Part shown: piece after piece, positions 8,424 to 16,794 of the stretch
Position numbering within the stretch: position 1 is the stretch's first letter
How the letters are laid out: each line of letters begins with the position of its first letter
Origin: ASMP01 sp964617015
Lineage (GTDB): Archaea; Nanobdellota; Nanobdellia; Pacearchaeales; GW2011-AR1
NCBI GenBank assembly: GCA_964617015.1
Contig: CAZTVG010000003.1
Coordinates: 1 to 64,000, forward strand
Direction: 5' to 3'
DNA: 64,000 nucleotides
Program-made: the position numbers and the translations under genes
Notes under the pieces: model-generated
The model's input: only the letters and a program-made list of their open reading frames with translations
The model's database searches: none
What the model was told of the DNA's origin: nothing

Positions 8424-8714
8424 ATGACAAAACAACAAAAAGCGAGAGAGGGAAGAGCAATCGCTTCCAGGGGAAGTGAAAAGATTTTAGGAGAAGTTGT
8501 TCCTGCTTTGGTCCAGGAATTTGTGGGAAGAACTGGTTTTCGCGGAGAGATAACCCAGATTAATTGTTTGATTACAGACGGAAAAGATAAGGGCAGAGTA
8601 ATGAGAAGAAATGTTAAAGGACCTGTCAGAGTGGGAGATTATTTGATGCTCAGGGAGACTGAAATAGAGGCCCGCAGGATAAAGTCAAAAGTTACAAAAG
8701 GAGCTTATACTTAA
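8424..8714 (+). CDS. rps28e: Ribosomal protein S28e
   Basis: A 96-residue protein with the S28e OB-fold pattern: PALVQEFVGRTGFRGEITQI, GRVMRRNVKGPVRVGDYLML and the diagnostic C-terminal RETEIEARRIK. The N-terminal about 25 residues (KQQKAREGRAIASRGSEKIL) and the short tail after RRIK extend the usual 70-residue core. The stop codon abuts the ATG of the next, unknown gene, so translation is coupled. Confidence 0.93.
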   Translation: MTKQQKAREGRAIASRGSEKILGEVVPALVQEFVGRTGFRGEITQINCLITDGKDKGRVMRRNVKGPVRVGDYLMLRETEIEARRIKSKVTKGAYT

Positions 8715-8951
8715 ATGGGAAGTATTACTGACCTTGGTTTAAATGTAAATGAATTGGAGAAAAAAGTTGAAGCAACGTTAAGGATGTATCCAGGAGATAT
8801 TGTTGAATTAACAGATTTATCAGAACTGGCTTATGATACATTAAAAAAAGATTTTAGTGGAAATTATGAAGTTAGAGGCATAATCAATGTTCTAAGTAGT
8901 GGAGATAAAAGAACAAATTATATATTACATATAAGGAAACAAAATGCCTAA
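8715..8951 (+). CDS. Unknown protein embedded in the ribosomal cluster (78 aa)
   Basis: Not recognised. MGSITDLGLNVNELEKKVEA starts directly on the base after the S28e stop, and the gene ends 8 bases inside the L24e gene. The mixed alpha/beta sequence (MYPGDIVELTDLSELAYDTL, then RGIINVLSSGDKRTNYILHI) has no Cys, membrane or signal features. Position implies co-translation with ribosomal proteins; function is unknown. Confidence 0.65.
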   Translation: MGSITDLGLNVNELEKKVEATLRMYPGDIVELTDLSELAYDTLKKDFSGNYEVRGIINVLSSGDKRTNYILHIRKQNA

Positions 8952-9123
8952 ATGTTTTTATTGCGGGAAAGAATATGATGTTCCAAGAGGACTAACTCTT
9001 ATTATGAATGATGGAACTGTCAAGAATCTTTGCTCTTCAAAATGCAGAAAAAATATGCTGATGAAGAGAAGAAAAGTTCGCTGGATAATTAAGAAAAAGA
9101 AAACCAAAACAGAATCAGCATAA
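8944..9123 (+). CDS. rpl24e: Ribosomal protein L24e
   Basis: A 59-residue zinc-ribbon protein beginning MPKCFYCGKEY, with the second Cys pair in LCSSKCRKNMLMKRRKVRW (C-x2-C and C-x3-C). This is the full L24e pattern, with the short lysine-rich archaeal tail. It overlaps the preceding unknown gene by 8 bases and is the last gene of the cluster. Its 3' end overlaps the convergent minus-strand gene by 9 bases. Confidence 0.93.
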   Translation: MPKCFYCGKEYDVPRGLTLIMNDGTVKNLCSSKCRKNMLMKRRKVRWIIKKKKTKTESA

Positions 9124-9381
9124 CTTATTTCTCACTTCTGCACTTCTTGGGTCTTCCCAATTTCTAGGAAGCTGAATTGATGCTCCTGTTATCGGGCTTA
9201 TGCTTACAATATTTCTGTTTTTGCAGAAAATCTCATAATCCTGGCAGTAATTCTCTGAATTGCAGATTGCTTTTGTATATGAATGAGTGTAAGGGTTTTT
9301 GTCTGTTTCAGAACTCAGAATTAACAAACTTCCAGTTAATATTAACAATAAAATTCCCACTAAAATAAACCATTTTTCCAT
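9115..9381 (-). CDS. Small membrane-anchored Cys protein (88 aa)
   Basis: One N-terminal membrane segment (WFILVGILLLILTGSLLILS) is followed by an exported about 60-residue domain with four Cys (AICNSENYCQDYEIFCKNRN and a C-terminal Cys). The CNxxNYCQDYE pattern with spaced Cys suggests one or two disulfides. I recall similar short proteins in Woesearchaeota but no function. The tail-to-tail overlap with L24e is 9 bases. Confidence 0.65.
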   Translation of the reverse strand: MEKWFILVGILLLILTGSLLILSSETDKNPYTHSYTKAICNSENYCQDYEIFCKNRNIVSISPITGASIQLPRNWEDPRSAEVRNKLC

Positions 9382-9473
9382 AAAAAAGCCACAAAACAGT
9401 GATTTTTAAATATATCGCTTCTGGAGTGCAATTTTAAATTTTATCGTCGGGAAAATGCTGTTTTTGGGAGAAA

Positions 9474-9529
9474 ACTTTATAAAGGAAAGGGCCTTTTTTT
9501 AAGCATAGATTTGAACAGAACTTCTGTTC
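9474..9529 (+). promoter_or_regulatory. gyrB promoter with palindromic site
   Basis: A TATA box (CTTTATAAAG) lies at 9474-9483, which predicts a transcription start near 9505 and a leader of about 70 nt. Inside the leader, 9513-9529 is a perfect inverted repeat, GAACAGAA-C-TTCTGTTC. It could be an operator or form an RNA hairpin; either would sit well upstream of the ATG at 9579. Confidence 0.5.
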
Positions 9530-9578
9530 CAAAATTAAACAAAAAAACAAGATTTTAGCAAAAGCTATCTAAGCAAAA

Positions 9579-11930
9579 ATGACGGAAAAATACGCAGCTT
9601 CTCAAATAAAAGTCCTTGAAGGACTTGAAGGAGTCAGGAAAAGACCCTCAATGTATATAGGATCAACAGGAAAAGAAGGTCTGCATCATCTTGTGTATGA
9701 GGCAGTTGATAATTCTGTGGATGAAGCTCTTGCAGGTTACTGTAAAGAAATAAGAGTTATCCTGAACAAGGATGGCTCAGCCACTATTGAGGATGATGGC
9801 AGGGGTATTCCTGTAGACATTCACCCAACGCAAAAAATTCCTGCAGTGGAAGTCGCGCTGACAAAACTTCATGCAGGGGGAAAATTTGACAAAAAATCCT
9901 ATGCTATTTCAGGAGGATTGCATGGTGTAGGAATCTCGGTTGTTAATGCTCTTTCAAAAAAACTGATAATTGAAATTAAGAGAGGCGGAAAAATTTATGT
10001 GCAGGAATATTCCCAGGGGAATAGAAAAACAAAACTGAAAGTTACAGGGAAGACCAATGAAAGAGGAACAAAAATAACTTTCTGGCCAGACCCAGAGATA
10101 TTTTCCATACTTGATTTTGATTCCAAACTCCTTGAGACAAGATTTAGAGAGTTAATTTTTCTTAATCCTGGTTTGAAAATAATTCTTGTTGACGGGAAAA
10201 AGAACAAAAAACAGGAATTCTTTTCTGCAGGGGGTTTGATAGAGTTTGTAAAATGGATTAACAAATCAAAAGAAGTTCTCCACAAACCTATTTATTTTAA
10301 AAAAGAAATGAACCACACAATTATTGAGGCTGCAATCCAATACAATCTTGGTTATCAGGAAAATATTTTTGGCTTTGTTAACACAATTAATACTGTTGAG
10401 GGAGGGACACATGTCTCAGGCTTTAAAACAGCCCTAACTCGGGTAATCAATGATTATGCAAGAAAGAAATCTCTGTTGAAGAATGGCTCTCTTTCAGGGG
10501 ATGATGTTCGTGAAGGTCTGACAGTTATATTAAGCTTAAAAATGGCAGACCCACAGTTTGAGGGCCAGACAAAAACAAAACTCGGGAATTCTGAAATTAA
10601 GGGGTTTGTGGATTCAAGTGTTACACTGGCGCTTTCAGAATTTTTTGAAGAGAATCCTGCTGTAGCAAGGAAAATCACGTTAAAGGCACTTGAATCTGCC
10701 AAGGCAAGACTTGCCGCCAAAAAAGCCAAAGACCTTATCAGAAGAAAAAATGCATTTTCGTTATCTGGCTTGCCTGGAAAACTTGCAGATTGTTCAAGCA
10801 AAAAATCAGAGGATACAGAACTTTACATTGTTGAAGGAGAAAGCGCCGGGGGTTGTTTTTCAGGAAATACAAAAGTTGCTCTTACAGACGGCAGAAATAT
10901 ATCTTTTAAGAATTTAGTTAAAGAGCATAAACAAAATAAAGAAAACTTTTGTTATACTTTTAAAAAAGATGGAAGTATTGGCATAGCCAAAATAGAAAAT
11001 CCAAGATTAACAAAAAAGGATGCCGAAGTTATTAAAATTCATTTAGATAATGGAGAGGAAATTATTTGTACCCCAGACCACAAATTTATGCTTAGAGACA
11101 GGACTTATAAGGAAGCTCAAGAGCTAATAAAAGAAGATTCGTTAAAACCATTTCATAAAAGGATTTCTAAACTTGGGAATGATTCTGAAGCCATGTTAGA
11201 ATCTGTTAAAAATTACAATCATAAGATAAAAAAAATTGAATGGATGAATAAAAGAATTGAGGTTTATGATTTGGAAGTTAAAGATACCCACAATTTTGCT
11301 CTTGCTTCCGGGATATTTGTTCATAATAGCGCGAAAATGGCAAGAAACAAGGAAACACAGGCAATTCTTCCTCTTAAAGGAAAAATCCTGAATGTTGAAA
11401 AATCAAATCCTGTGAGGTCTCTCTCAAGTGAAGAGATAGCAAATATAGTGATTGCAGTGGGAACAGGCGTGAGGGAAGACTTTAATATAGAAAAATTAAG
11501 ATACAACAAAATTATTATCATGACCGATGCTGATGTCGATGGCGAGCACATAAAAACCTTACTTTTAACTTTCTTTTTCAGATATATGCGTGGCTTAATA
11601 GAGAATGGAAATGTCTTTGTTGCTTTGCCGCCTTTATACAGAGTGAGACGGGGACAAAAAGATAATTATGTTTATTCTGACGATGAGCTTAAGAAAGTCA
11701 TTGATAAATCTGGAACTTCAAGCATTACAAGATTCAAGGGTCTTGGTGAGATGTCTTCAATCCAGTTATGGGATACAACGATGAATCCTAAAACAAGGAA
11801 ATTCAAGAAAATATTCATAGAGGATGCTGTGGAGGCTGACCGTGTCTTCAGCATGTTAATGGGAGATGATGTTGCGGCAAGAAAACAGTTTATCCAGGAA
11901 AACTCGCAGGAGGCAAATCTGGACATTTAA
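9579..11930 (+). CDS. gyrB: DNA gyrase subunit B, interrupted by an intein
   Basis: A 783-residue precursor; removal of the 158-residue intein leaves 625 residues, a normal length. The GHKL ATPase domain shows EAVDNSVDEALAG, DDGRGIPVD and GLHGVGISVVNALS. The transducer follows, then the TOPRIM domain with EGESAGG, DADVDGEHI and the C-terminal RFKGLGEMSSIQLWDTTMNP. The intein splits TOPRIM exactly at EGESAGG|SAKMARN, so gyrase cannot work until splicing occurs. Gyrase is a bacterial-type enzyme acquired by several archaeal lineages, and gyrA lies 0.8 kb downstream. Confidence 0.97.
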   Translation: MTEKYAASQIKVLEGLEGVRKRPSMYIGSTGKEGLHHLVYEAVDNSVDEALAGYCKEIRVILNKDGSATIEDDGRGIPVDIHPTQKIPAVEVALTKLHAGGKFDKKSYAISGGLHGVGISVVNALSKKLIIEIKRGGKIYVQEYSQGNRKTKLKVTGKTNERGTKITFWPDPEIFSILDFDSKLLETRFRELIFLNPGLKIILVDGKKNKKQEFFSAGGLIEFVKWINKSKEVLHKPIYFKKEMNHTIIEAAIQYNLGYQENIFGFVNTINTVEGGTHVSGFKTALTRVINDYARKKSLLKNGSLSGDDVREGLTVILSLKMADPQFEGQTKTKLGNSEIKGFVDSSVTLALSEFFEENPAVARKITLKALESAKARLAAKKAKDLIRRKNAFSLSGLPGKLADCSSKKSEDTELYIVEGESAGGCFSGNTKVALTDGRNISFKNLVKEHKQNKENFCYTFKKDGSIGIAKIENPRLTKKDAEVIKIHLDNGEEIICTPDHKFMLRDRTYKEAQELIKEDSLKPFHKRISKLGNDSEAMLESVKNYNHKIKKIEWMNKRIEVYDLEVKDTHNFALASGIFVHNSAKMARNKETQAILPLKGKILNVEKSNPVRSLSSEEIANIVIAVGTGVREDFNIEKLRYNKIIIMTDADVDGEHIKTLLLTFFFRYMRGLIENGNVFVALPPLYRVRRGQKDNYVYSDDELKKVIDKSGTSSITRFKGLGEMSSIQLWDTTMNPKTRKFKKIFIEDAVEADRVFSMLMGDDVAARKQFIQENSQEANLDI
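10854..11327 (+). mobile_element. GyrB mini-intein (158 aa)
   Basis: Residues 426-583 of the GyrB precursor. It starts with Cys1 (CFSGNTKVALTDGRN, block A), has block B CTPDHKF with the T-x-x-H residues, and ends in blocks F and G (VYDLEVKDTHNFALASGIF then VHN) before the extein Ser. All splicing residues are present. There is no endonuclease domain, so it is fixed unless mobilised in trans. From memory, its insertion site and blocks match the Synechocystis GyrB intein closely. Confidence 0.95.
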
Positions 11931-11931
11931 G

Positions 11932-12363
11932 ATGATAAAAGGAATTATATTTGATTGGATAGGAACTTTAGCAATAAGCAGCGAAGAAGTATTTCCTTAT
12001 TCTGAAAAGGTTTTGAGGAAATTACATGCAGATTATAAGTTGGGTTTAATTTCAATAACAAAATTTGATATTAATGAAAGGCGAAAGAAAATAAGAGGTA
12101 GTGGATTAAGCCAATATTTTAGGCATGTTATTACTGACGCCATTGAATACCCAGAACAGTATTCAGAGTGCATGAAAAAAATGGGAACTAACCCTGAGAC
12201 AACATTGGTTGTAAATTACAGGGTAGAAGGTATTGAAATAGGTAATAAGTTAGGATGTGAAACTATTTGGATTAGGAGCGGAACAAATGAATTTCCAAAT
12301 GTAGAAAAAGGACAACCAGGTAGGATAATTAGTTCAATTGAGGATTTAATTAAAATTCTTTAA
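11932..12363 (+). CDS. HAD-superfamily hydrolase-like protein
   Basis: The ATG at 11932, one base after the gyrB stop, gives 143 residues starting MIKGIIFDWIGTLA. Motif I is DWIGT, so the nucleophile Asp is kept but the usual second Asp (acid/base in phosphatases) is Ile. Later segments fit HAD motifs II-IV (LISITKFD, a SECMKKMGTNPETTLVV strand, GCETIWIRSG), but no cap domain is present. Replacement of the second Asp is known in dehalogenases and phosphonatases, so ordinary phosphatase activity is doubtful. Confidence 0.7.
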   Translation: MIKGIIFDWIGTLAISSEEVFPYSEKVLRKLHADYKLGLISITKFDINERRKKIRGSGLSQYFRHVITDAIEYPEQYSECMKKMGTNPETTLVVNYRVEGIEIGNKLGCETIWIRSGTNEFPNVEKGQPGRIISSIEDLIKIL

Positions 12364-12370
12364 AACAAAA

Positions 12371-12628
12371 ATGTCAAAACTAAAAACACCGGACTGGATT
12401 TTGAAAGGAGAAAAGAAACCTTCAATAAAGAAAAAAGGAAAAACTTTCAAACTAAAGAAATGCCCGAAATGCGGAAGCAGAAATATTGGTGTTGTTTTAG
12501 GACAGGAAGAAGGAAAAGGAACAGGAGAATGGTACTGCAAAAGCTGTAAATGGAAAGGCGGAAGCGTGAATGAAAAAGAACTCTCAGAAAAGGAATTTGT
12601 AGAGCATCTTGACAGTGAGGGAAAATGA
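12371..12628 (+). CDS. Zinc-ribbon protein (85 aa)
   Basis: A basic N-terminal linker is followed by one zinc ribbon: KCPKCGSRNIGVVLG, then WYCKSCKWKGG (C-x2-C ... C-x2-C), like those of TFS/Rpb9 or Zn-ribbon RNA-binding proteins. The tail is acidic. Function is unknown; it sits in the gyrB-HAD-gyrA interval with only 7 bases between it and the HAD gene. Confidence 0.7.
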   Translation: MSKLKTPDWILKGEKKPSIKKKGKTFKLKKCPKCGSRNIGVVLGQEEGKGTGEWYCKSCKWKGGSVNEKELSEKEFVEHLDSEGK

Positions 12629-12710
12629 AAATTAATAAAAATATAAGCAAAAAGTGTAACCTAACAGTAAGGCATTGTCCCCCAAGACATATTAATGTTA
12701 ACATTATCAA

Positions 12711-12721
12711 TTATATAAAAA
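12711..12721 (+). promoter_or_regulatory. gyrA TATA box
   Basis: TTATATAAAA lies about 26 bases upstream of the gyrA ATG at 12742. This spacing places the transcription start at or beside the start codon, so the gyrA mRNA is probably leaderless, unlike gyrB. Confidence 0.5.
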
Positions 12722-12741
12722 TTCCTAATTAATAATAAAAA

Positions 12742-15700
12742 ATGACAGACAAGTTAGAGAATAACGATAAAAGTGTTTTGAATACAGAAATATCCGGAGA
12801 GATGAAGAAATCTTATCTGGATTATGCAATGTCAGTCATAGTCTCAAGGGCGATTCCTGCAATTGAGGATGGCTTGAAGCCTGTTCAGAGAAGAATCTTG
12901 CATTCCATGAATCTCATGGGTCTTAAGCCAGGAAGCCAAACCAAGAAGTCTGCAAGAATTGTTGGTGATGTCATAGGTAAATTCCATCCCCACGGAGATA
13001 CTGCTATTTATGATGCTCTTGTCAGAATGGCCCAGGATTTTTCCTTAAGATACCCTCTGATTTTTGGTCAGGGTAACTTTGGATGTTTTACAGCAGATAC
13101 TAAAGTTAAACTAGCAGATGGGAGAAATTTATCTTTTTTGAAATTAATTGAAGAACATAAACAAGGTAAAAGAAATTTTACATTTACAGTTGATGAAAAT
13201 AATCAAATAAAAATTGCTGAAATTAAGAATCCAAGAAAAACTAAAGAGAATGCTGAGATTTTAAAAGTTATTTTAGATAATGGAGAAGAGATAAAATGTA
13301 CTCTAAATCATAAATTTATGCTGAAGGACGGCTCTTATAAAGAGGCAAGAGATTTGATTTCTGGGGATTCCTTAATGCCTGCTTATTTTAGGCTTTCTAC
13401 TAAAGAAGACGATTCAAAGGCAGTTGGATACAATATGATTTTTCAGCCTGAAACAAAAAAATGGAATTTTGTTCATATACTATCAGATGATTGGAACCTA
13501 GAAAATGGAGTTTATACAAGGTCTTCTGGAAGAATAAGACATCACATTGATTTTGATAAACTGAATAATAATCCTGATAATTTAAGAAGGATGAACTGGA
13601 AAGAACACTGGAAAACACATTATGATTTTACTTCTATGAAACATAAGAGTGATTCAGAGTATAGAAGAAAATTATCTGATGGAAGAAAGAAATTTTGGAA
13701 CAACGAAAAAAACAGGGAAGATTATTCAAAGAGGATGACTGAAAGAAATTTAAGAAACTGGAAAAATAAAGATTATCGGGAAAAAATGATTGTTACGCTA
13801 AGTGAAGTTAATAAAAAGTACTTAAAGGAACATCCAGAAAGAATAGAAGAGATTCGGAGAAGAGCTACAGTTACTATGAAAAGAATGTGGCAAATTCCTA
13901 AATATAAAAAATTATTTCATAATAAAATTGTTGCAAGTAATAAAAGAAGAAAAACTAATTTAACTGGGAAAAAGAAATTTTTGAAAATCTGTCAGTATTT
14001 AAAAGATAACGGACTTATTGTTAATAAGAATAATTATGGGGAAGTGAGAGAGAAAATTTTTGGACTAAAAAGTTTTACTAGTTGGGATTTAGGAATCAAA
14101 AAATATTATAATAATAAGCATGATTTATTACTTTGTGAACTAAATGGAAATCATAAAGTAGTTAAAACCGAGTTATTGAATGAATTTGTCGATGTTTATG
14201 ATTTAACAATTGATAAATCACATAATTTTTCTTTAGTTTCTGGAGTTTTTGTACATAATTCAATCGATGGGGATCCTCCTGCAGCCTATCGTTATACAGA
14301 AGCAAGACTGGCAAATATCTCAACAGAACTTCTTCAGGATATAGACAAAGATACTGTAAAATTCACCCCCAACTTTGATAACTCTCTGAAAGAGCCGGAA
14401 CTGCTCCCTGGAAAACTTCCCACCTTAATCTTAAATGGTGCCTCTGGAATTGCCGTGGGAATGGCAACAAACATCCCCCCTCATAACATTACAGAGGTCT
14501 GCGATGTAATTATCGCTTACATAAAAAACCCTGGAATAAAAATTGAAAAGATGGCAGAAATAATCACAGCTCCTGATTTTCCAACAGGAGGATATGTCGC
14601 AGGAGACATGCTTGAGCTTTACAAGACAGGCCGTGGCAGGCTTATACTAAGGGGAAAGACAACCACAGAAACTGTCAGGAAAAAGGAAGCAATTGTCATA
14701 ACAGAAATTCCCTATATGCTGAACAAGTCTTCTCTTGTCACACAGATTGCAGACATGATTCAGGTTAAAAAACTCAGGGATGTCTATGATTTGCGTGATG
14801 AAAGCTCAAAAGGAAAAATAAGGATAGTTCTTGAACTGAAGAAAGGGGCAAATTCCAGGTTTGTTATCAATTCCCTGTATAAATACACAAGACTACAGGA
14901 TTCTTTCAGTGTTAATTTTCTTGCCCTGGTCAGGGGCCAGCCCCGTATTCTGAATTTAAGGGACGTTATCAATGAATATGTAGAATACAGAAAAAAGATA
15001 ATAACCAGCAGGACTAAATATGAATTAAACAGGGCTGCAGAAAGGCTTGAGATTGTCGATGGCCTTCTGATTGCCCTGAAAAATATTGATTCTGTCATTG
15101 ATTTAATTAAAAAATCGCAGGGGATTGCGGAAGCTCTTGAAGCTTTGGCTAAGAAATTCAGGCTCACAAGAAAACAGGCACACGCTGTCCTCGAAACAAA
15201 ACTCCAGCAATTGACTTCACTTGAGCAAGGTAAGTTAAGGAAAGAGCATAAAGAGCTCAAGGAAAAAATCTCCGGGCTTGAAAAGATTCTTGGAGACATC
15301 AAGGAGATTTTAAAAATCATCTATAAGGAAGTAAGTGATTTGAAGAAAAATTACGGGGATGCAAGAAGGACTCATGTTCTTCAGAGAGTGACAGAGATAT
15401 CTGAAAAGGACCTTGTTCAGAAGAAAGATGTTGTTGTAACAATAACTGAAAAAGGTTACTGCAAGAGAATGGATGTTAAATCCTACAGAGAGCAAAGGAG
15501 GGGTGGAAGAGGTGTTATTGGGAGCAATCTTACAACAGGGGATTTTGTGAGGCAGCTCATAACATGTTCAACTCATGATTATCTGATGTTTTTCACGACA
15601 CGCGGCAGGGTTCTCTGGCTAAAGGCTTATGATATTCCTGAAACAGAGAGATACAGCAAAGGCAAATCTCTTGCAAATCTCTTGAGTCTGAAAGATGAAA

Positions 15701-16356
15701 GAATTACAAGTGTTATCTCTGTGAACAATTTTGAGGATTTTTTGTTCATGGCAACCAAAAAAGGAGTTGTCAAGAAAATATCCCTTGCTCATTTCTCCAA
15801 ACCAAGAGCTTCTGGTGTGAGGGCAATTAGCCTTCCTTCAGACAATTCAGATGCTCTGATTGGTGTGCAAATTGTGAAAAAAGGCGAGGAGGTTTTGCTT
15901 GCAACAAAGAAAGGGCAGGCAATAAGGTTTAATTCTGGTGATGTGAGAGACATGGGAAGAGTAAGTTATGGCGTTGCAGGCATTAAAATTAGGAAAGATG
16001 ATGAAGTCGTGAGTCTGGAAGTCTTAAGAAGTCATGCAATCCTGACTATAACCAAGAGCGGATACGGGAAAAGAACTTCTGTAAAAGACTACAGAAAAAC
16101 CGCACGCGCAGGAAAGGGTGTGATAAATCTCAGGGTTACAGGAAAAACAGGCGATGTTGTCACAACAATTTCTGTAAATCCTGCAGATTCAATAATAATA
16201 ACAACTGCAAAAGGAATGGTTATAAGAACATCACTGAAAAATATAAGGGTCATGGGAAGGGCATCTCAGGGTGTAAGAATTGTAAGGCTTTCTCCAGGAG
16301 ACACTGTAACAGACTTAATCAAGGTCCAAGAAGCCAATGGTAATGGTGAAGAATAA
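12742..16356 (+). CDS. gyrA: DNA gyrase subunit A, interrupted by an intein
   Basis: A 1204-residue precursor; without the 392-residue intein it is 812 residues. The breakage-reunion domain shows YLDYAMSVIVSRAIPAIEDG, KSARIVGDVIGKFHPHGD, QGNFG|SIDGDPPAAYRYTE with the catalytic Tyr, and GMATNIPPHN. The C-terminal beta-pinwheel contains the GyrA box QRRGGRG at about residue 915, which marks a true gyrase rather than topoisomerase IV. The intein sits 11 residues before the catalytic Tyr. It has its own leaderless-type promoter. Confidence 0.97.
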   Translation: MTDKLENNDKSVLNTEISGEMKKSYLDYAMSVIVSRAIPAIEDGLKPVQRRILHSMNLMGLKPGSQTKKSARIVGDVIGKFHPHGDTAIYDALVRMAQDFSLRYPLIFGQGNFGCFTADTKVKLADGRNLSFLKLIEEHKQGKRNFTFTVDENNQIKIAEIKNPRKTKENAEILKVILDNGEEIKCTLNHKFMLKDGSYKEARDLISGDSLMPAYFRLSTKEDDSKAVGYNMIFQPETKKWNFVHILSDDWNLENGVYTRSSGRIRHHIDFDKLNNNPDNLRRMNWKEHWKTHYDFTSMKHKSDSEYRRKLSDGRKKFWNNEKNREDYSKRMTERNLRNWKNKDYREKMIVTLSEVNKKYLKEHPERIEEIRRRATVTMKRMWQIPKYKKLFHNKIVASNKRRKTNLTGKKKFLKICQYLKDNGLIVNKNNYGEVREKIFGLKSFTSWDLGIKKYYNNKHDLLLCELNGNHKVVKTELLNEFVDVYDLTIDKSHNFSLVSGVFVHNSIDGDPPAAYRYTEARLANISTELLQDIDKDTVKFTPNFDNSLKEPELLPGKLPTLILNGASGIAVGMATNIPPHNITEVCDVIIAYIKNPGIKIEKMAEIITAPDFPTGGYVAGDMLELYKTGRGRLILRGKTTTETVRKKEAIVITEIPYMLNKSSLVTQIADMIQVKKLRDVYDLRDESSKGKIRIVLELKKGANSRFVINSLYKYTRLQDSFSVNFLALVRGQPRILNLRDVINEYVEYRKKIITSRTKYELNRAAERLEIVDGLLIALKNIDSVIDLIKKSQGIAEALEALAKKFRLTRKQAHAVLETKLQQLTSLEQGKLRKEHKELKEKISGLEKILGDIKEILKIIYKEVSDLKKNYGDARRTHVLQRVTEISEKDLVQKKDVVVTITEKGYCKRMDVKSYREQRRGGRGVIGSNLTTGDFVRQLITCSTHDYLMFFTTRGRVLWLKAYDIPETERYSKGKSLANLLSLKDERITSVISVNNFEDFLFMATKKGVVKKISLAHFSKPRASGVRAISLPSDNSDALIGVQIVKKGEEVLLATKKGQAIRFNSGDVRDMGRVSYGVAGIKIRKDDEVVSLEVLRSHAILTITKSGYGKRTSVKDYRKTARAGKGVINLRVTGKTGDVVTTISVNPADSIIITTAKGMVIRTSLKNIRVMGRASQGVRIVRLSPGDTVTDLIKVQEANGNGEE
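13084..14259 (+). mobile_element. GyrA intein with HNH homing endonuclease (392 aa)
   Basis: Residues 115-506 of the GyrA precursor. The splicing half starts CFTADTKVKLADGRN, with block B KCTLNHKFML, and ends VYDLTIDKSHNFSLVSGVF then VHN before the extein Ser. The middle has RHHIDFDKLNNNPDNLRRMN, a clear HNH nuclease motif. Charged repeats of the NUMOD kind follow (SEYRRKLSDGRKKFWNNEKN and KDYREKM), plus a possible helix-turn-helix. The complete nuclease suggests the element may still be mobile. Hint blocks closely resemble those of the GyrB intein. Confidence 0.93.
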
Positions 16357-16418
16357 CTTTGGAGTAGTAACAAATAGGAAGCTTTATAAAGAATAAGTTC
16401 CTTGAATTTTAAAGAAAA

Positions 16419-16793
16419 ATGGAAATAAAAACACCAACTTTTGAAAGTTTAGGTAAGACTTCGCCAATTGTTTATTCATTAATACTTGGTGCGGGATTAA
16501 TGGCGTATGGATTGAATACTGAAAAGAATTGGACAAAAGAAAGACAAGAATATAATCAACTTTATAATCAAGCAGTTGAGTGTGTTGAACAAGACGGAAA
16601 TCCAGGCTTATCAAGTCAAGCAGAAATAAATGAATTATACCGAAGAGCTGGTGTTAGTCCAATTGATGTTAATTCTTTTTCAAAAGCAATATCTCTTGTG
16701 TTTTCAAGTGATGAATCTCCTCGCGTTGACTTTCCAGCATTAAAAAAACAAAATCTGGAAACAATAGCTCAGAGCTGTAGGAAGGAAAAATAA
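16419..16793 (+). CDS. Membrane-anchored paralogue 1, unknown (124 aa)
   Basis: A single membrane span (IVYSLILGAGLMAYGLN) near the N terminus is followed by a soluble domain. AVECVEQDGNPGLSSQ and INELYRRAGV are shared with the next protein, which shows the pair arose by duplication. A conserved Cys in the C-V/A-EQ motif and one near the end (AQSCRKE) could pair. Function is unknown. Confidence 0.65.
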   Translation: MEIKTPTFESLGKTSPIVYSLILGAGLMAYGLNTEKNWTKERQEYNQLYNQAVECVEQDGNPGLSSQAEINELYRRAGVSPIDVNSFSKAISLVFSSDESPRVDFPALKKQNLETIAQSCRKEK

Positions 16794-16794
16794 A

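Noticed and set aside
12625..12732. 35-residue frame after the zinc-ribbon gene, ATGA overlap
   Set aside because: No ribosome site, Asn/Ile-rich random-looking sequence, and it runs through the gyrA TATA box.
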